Source: Nocardioides sp. (GTDB lineage Bacteria; Actinomycetota; Actinomycetes; Propionibacteriales; Nocardioidaceae). Taken from it: a stretch of 36,413 nt of DNA. Numbering within the stretch: position 1 is the stretch's first letter; the number at the start of each line of letters is the position of its first letter. This document shows, piece after piece, positions 35,111-36,413 of this stretch. The stretch spans positions 1 through 36,413 of the forward strand of contig JAOPXC010000383.1 of assembly GCA_025965335.1 (NCBI GenBank), in the 5' to 3' direction. Made by a program: the position numbers and the translations under genes. The notes under the pieces are model-generated. The model was not told the DNA's origin. It searched no databases and worked only from the letters and a program-made list of their open reading frames with translations.

Positions 35111-36361
35111 ATGACCAACTTCAACCGCGCCCTGAGCACGATCGCCGTCTCGGCCGTCATCAGCACGGGCCTCGTCGCCGGGTCGGCCGTGCCGGCCGAC
35201 GCGCACCCGGCGCACCGCGCGCCCACCGCCCAGCGGGGCCTGCTCGACCTGATCCCGCTCCAGCTGCCGCTGCTGTCCGGCCTCGGGGGCATCGGATCGC
35301 TGCTGAGCGTCACCGAGCCGCTGTGGAACCTGCCCGGCGTCACCAACGACATCGTCTGGCTGCGAGACGGCCTCCCGATCCCCGGCACCGACGGCCTCTG
35401 GGAGTACCTCCCGACCGACCTCGACGCCGGCCACGAGATCTCCGCCCAGGTGACCGGCACCCTGTTCGGGATCCTCCCGCTCACCCTGATCACCAACGCG
35501 CTCGGCATCCCGCTGCCCGGGGCGACAGCACCGTCGGCCACGACGGCCCCGACGGTCAGCGGCGATCCCAAGGTGGGCACGCTGCTCAGCGCGACGGCCC
35601 CCGTGTGGGACACCGACGTGGACAGCACCAACTACCAGTGGTTGCGCAGCGGTGTCGCCATCGCGGGCGCCACGACGAACAAGTACACCGTCGCCCCCGA
35701 GGACGTCGCAAAGACCATCTCGGTGCGGACGACCGGCGTCAAGGGCGACGCCCAGGGCGTCGCCACCAGTGCCCCGGTGCTCGCGAAGATCGGTGACGCC
35801 ATCGCGGCGCTCACCGCGCCGAGCATCTCCGGCAACGGCAGGGTCGGCTCTCTCCTGAGCTCCAGCCCGGGCACCTGGACCGGCCTGCTCGCGCCGGCGT
35901 TCGGCTACCAGTGGCTGCGCGACGGTACGGCGATCTCCGGTGCCACCGGCTCGACGTACGTCGCCAGGGCCGCCGACGCCGGCAGGTCTCTGACGCTCAG
36001 GGTCGCCGCGACGCGACCCGGCTACCTGCCCGGCGCGGCCACCACCTCCGGTCTCCAGATCGCGAAGATGTCCACGACCACCAGGGCCGCGCTCGTGAAG
36101 AAGACCGTCGCGAAGGGCGCCAAGGGCCTGCTCAAGATCATCCTCAACGGCAACGGCGCCAAGCCGTCCGGCATCGTCAAGGTCTACGACGGCGCGAAGC
36201 TGCTGAAGAGCTACCCGATCCGCAGCTCGGACAACGGCTCGCGCACGGTCGAGCTGCCCAAGCTCAAGCCGGGCACGCACCAGCTCAAGGCCGTCTTCGG
36301 CGGCTCGTCTGCGTTCACCGGCTCCGCCTCCAAGGTGGCCAGGCTGAAGGTCACGAAGTAG
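35111..36361 (+). CDS. secreted Ig-like repeat protein, paralog 2
   Basis: MTNFNRALSTIAVSAVISTGLVAGSAVPADA signal peptide; GLLDLIPLQLPLLSGLGGIGSLLSV module shared with paralog 1; two Ig repeats and a Big_3_5-like C-terminus. Confidence 0.87.
   Translation: MTNFNRALSTIAVSAVISTGLVAGSAVPADAHPAHRAPTAQRGLLDLIPLQLPLLSGLGGIGSLLSVTEPLWNLPGVTNDIVWLRDGLPIPGTDGLWEYLPTDLDAGHEISAQVTGTLFGILPLTLITNALGIPLPGATAPSATTAPTVSGDPKVGTLLSATAPVWDTDVDSTNYQWLRSGVAIAGATTNKYTVAPEDVAKTISVRTTGVKGDAQGVATSAPVLAKIGDAIAALTAPSISGNGRVGSLLSSSPGTWTGLLAPAFGYQWLRDGTAISGATGSTYVARAADAGRSLTLRVAATRPGYLPGAATTSGLQIAKMSTTTRAALVKKTVAKGAKGLLKIILNGNGAKPSGIVKVYDGAKLLKSYPIRSSDNGSRTVELPKLKPGTHQLKAVFGGSSAFTGSASKVARLKVTK
35225..35527 (+). repeat. 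N-terminal module repeat, copy 2
   Basis: See 33481..33783. Confidence 0.9.
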
Positions 36362-36381
36362 CCGAGCCCAACGGGTCGTGT

Positions 36382-36413
36382 GCCTGAGAACGCCCCATGG
36401 GGCGTTCTCAGGC
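36382..36413. terminator. 32-bp perfect palindrome GCCTGAGAACGCCCCATGGGGCGTTCTCAGGC, candidate (bidirectional) terminator
   Basis: 15-bp arms around AT, ~20 bp after the paralog 2 stop; truncated by the window end, so the downstream context is unseen. Confidence 0.65.

Overview
High-GC actinobacterial chromosomal DNA, Nocardioides-like in gene content (inference). The ORF track contains many antisense and shadow ORFs; I kept those with family motifs and plausible starts. Left to right: (1) a minus-strand TPP riboswitch leading into a gene that runs off the left edge. (2) A catabolic-looking block: alpha/beta hydrolase, GNAT, cupin, MBL-fold hydrolase, SDR, DapB-like oxidoreductase, old-yellow-enzyme-family flavin oxidoreductase, SRPBCC, hemerythrin and TetR. 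Two of its genes have KstR-like palindromes directly upstream. (3) A PrmC-like methyltransferase and ppdK, then a DevR/DevS (DosR)-type dormancy island: flavodoxin, GAF histidine kinase, PPOX, NarL-type response regulator, Acg-like nitroreductase, DoxX-like protein and a second LuxR-type regulator. Several intergenic regions there carry similar GGGACCTTsGrCCC-type sites. (4) A ~3.7 kb islet in tRNA-Thr(CGU), bounded by a 43-bp direct repeat. It carries a decayed tyrosine integrase, a class II Fic protein with a striking operator-like palindrome array at its start codon, a secreted RTX-repeat protein and small ORFs. (5) Housekeeping genes: LysR, TAP-like peptidase, holB, tmk, topA, VOC and a methyltransferase. 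(6) Two tandem secreted Ig-repeat paralogs sharing a ~303-nt near-identical N-terminal module and an upstream element with conserved spacing. No rRNA or CRISPR array was seen. The most interesting signals are the Fic islet with its operator, the dormancy-island box family and the tandem Ig-repeat pair.
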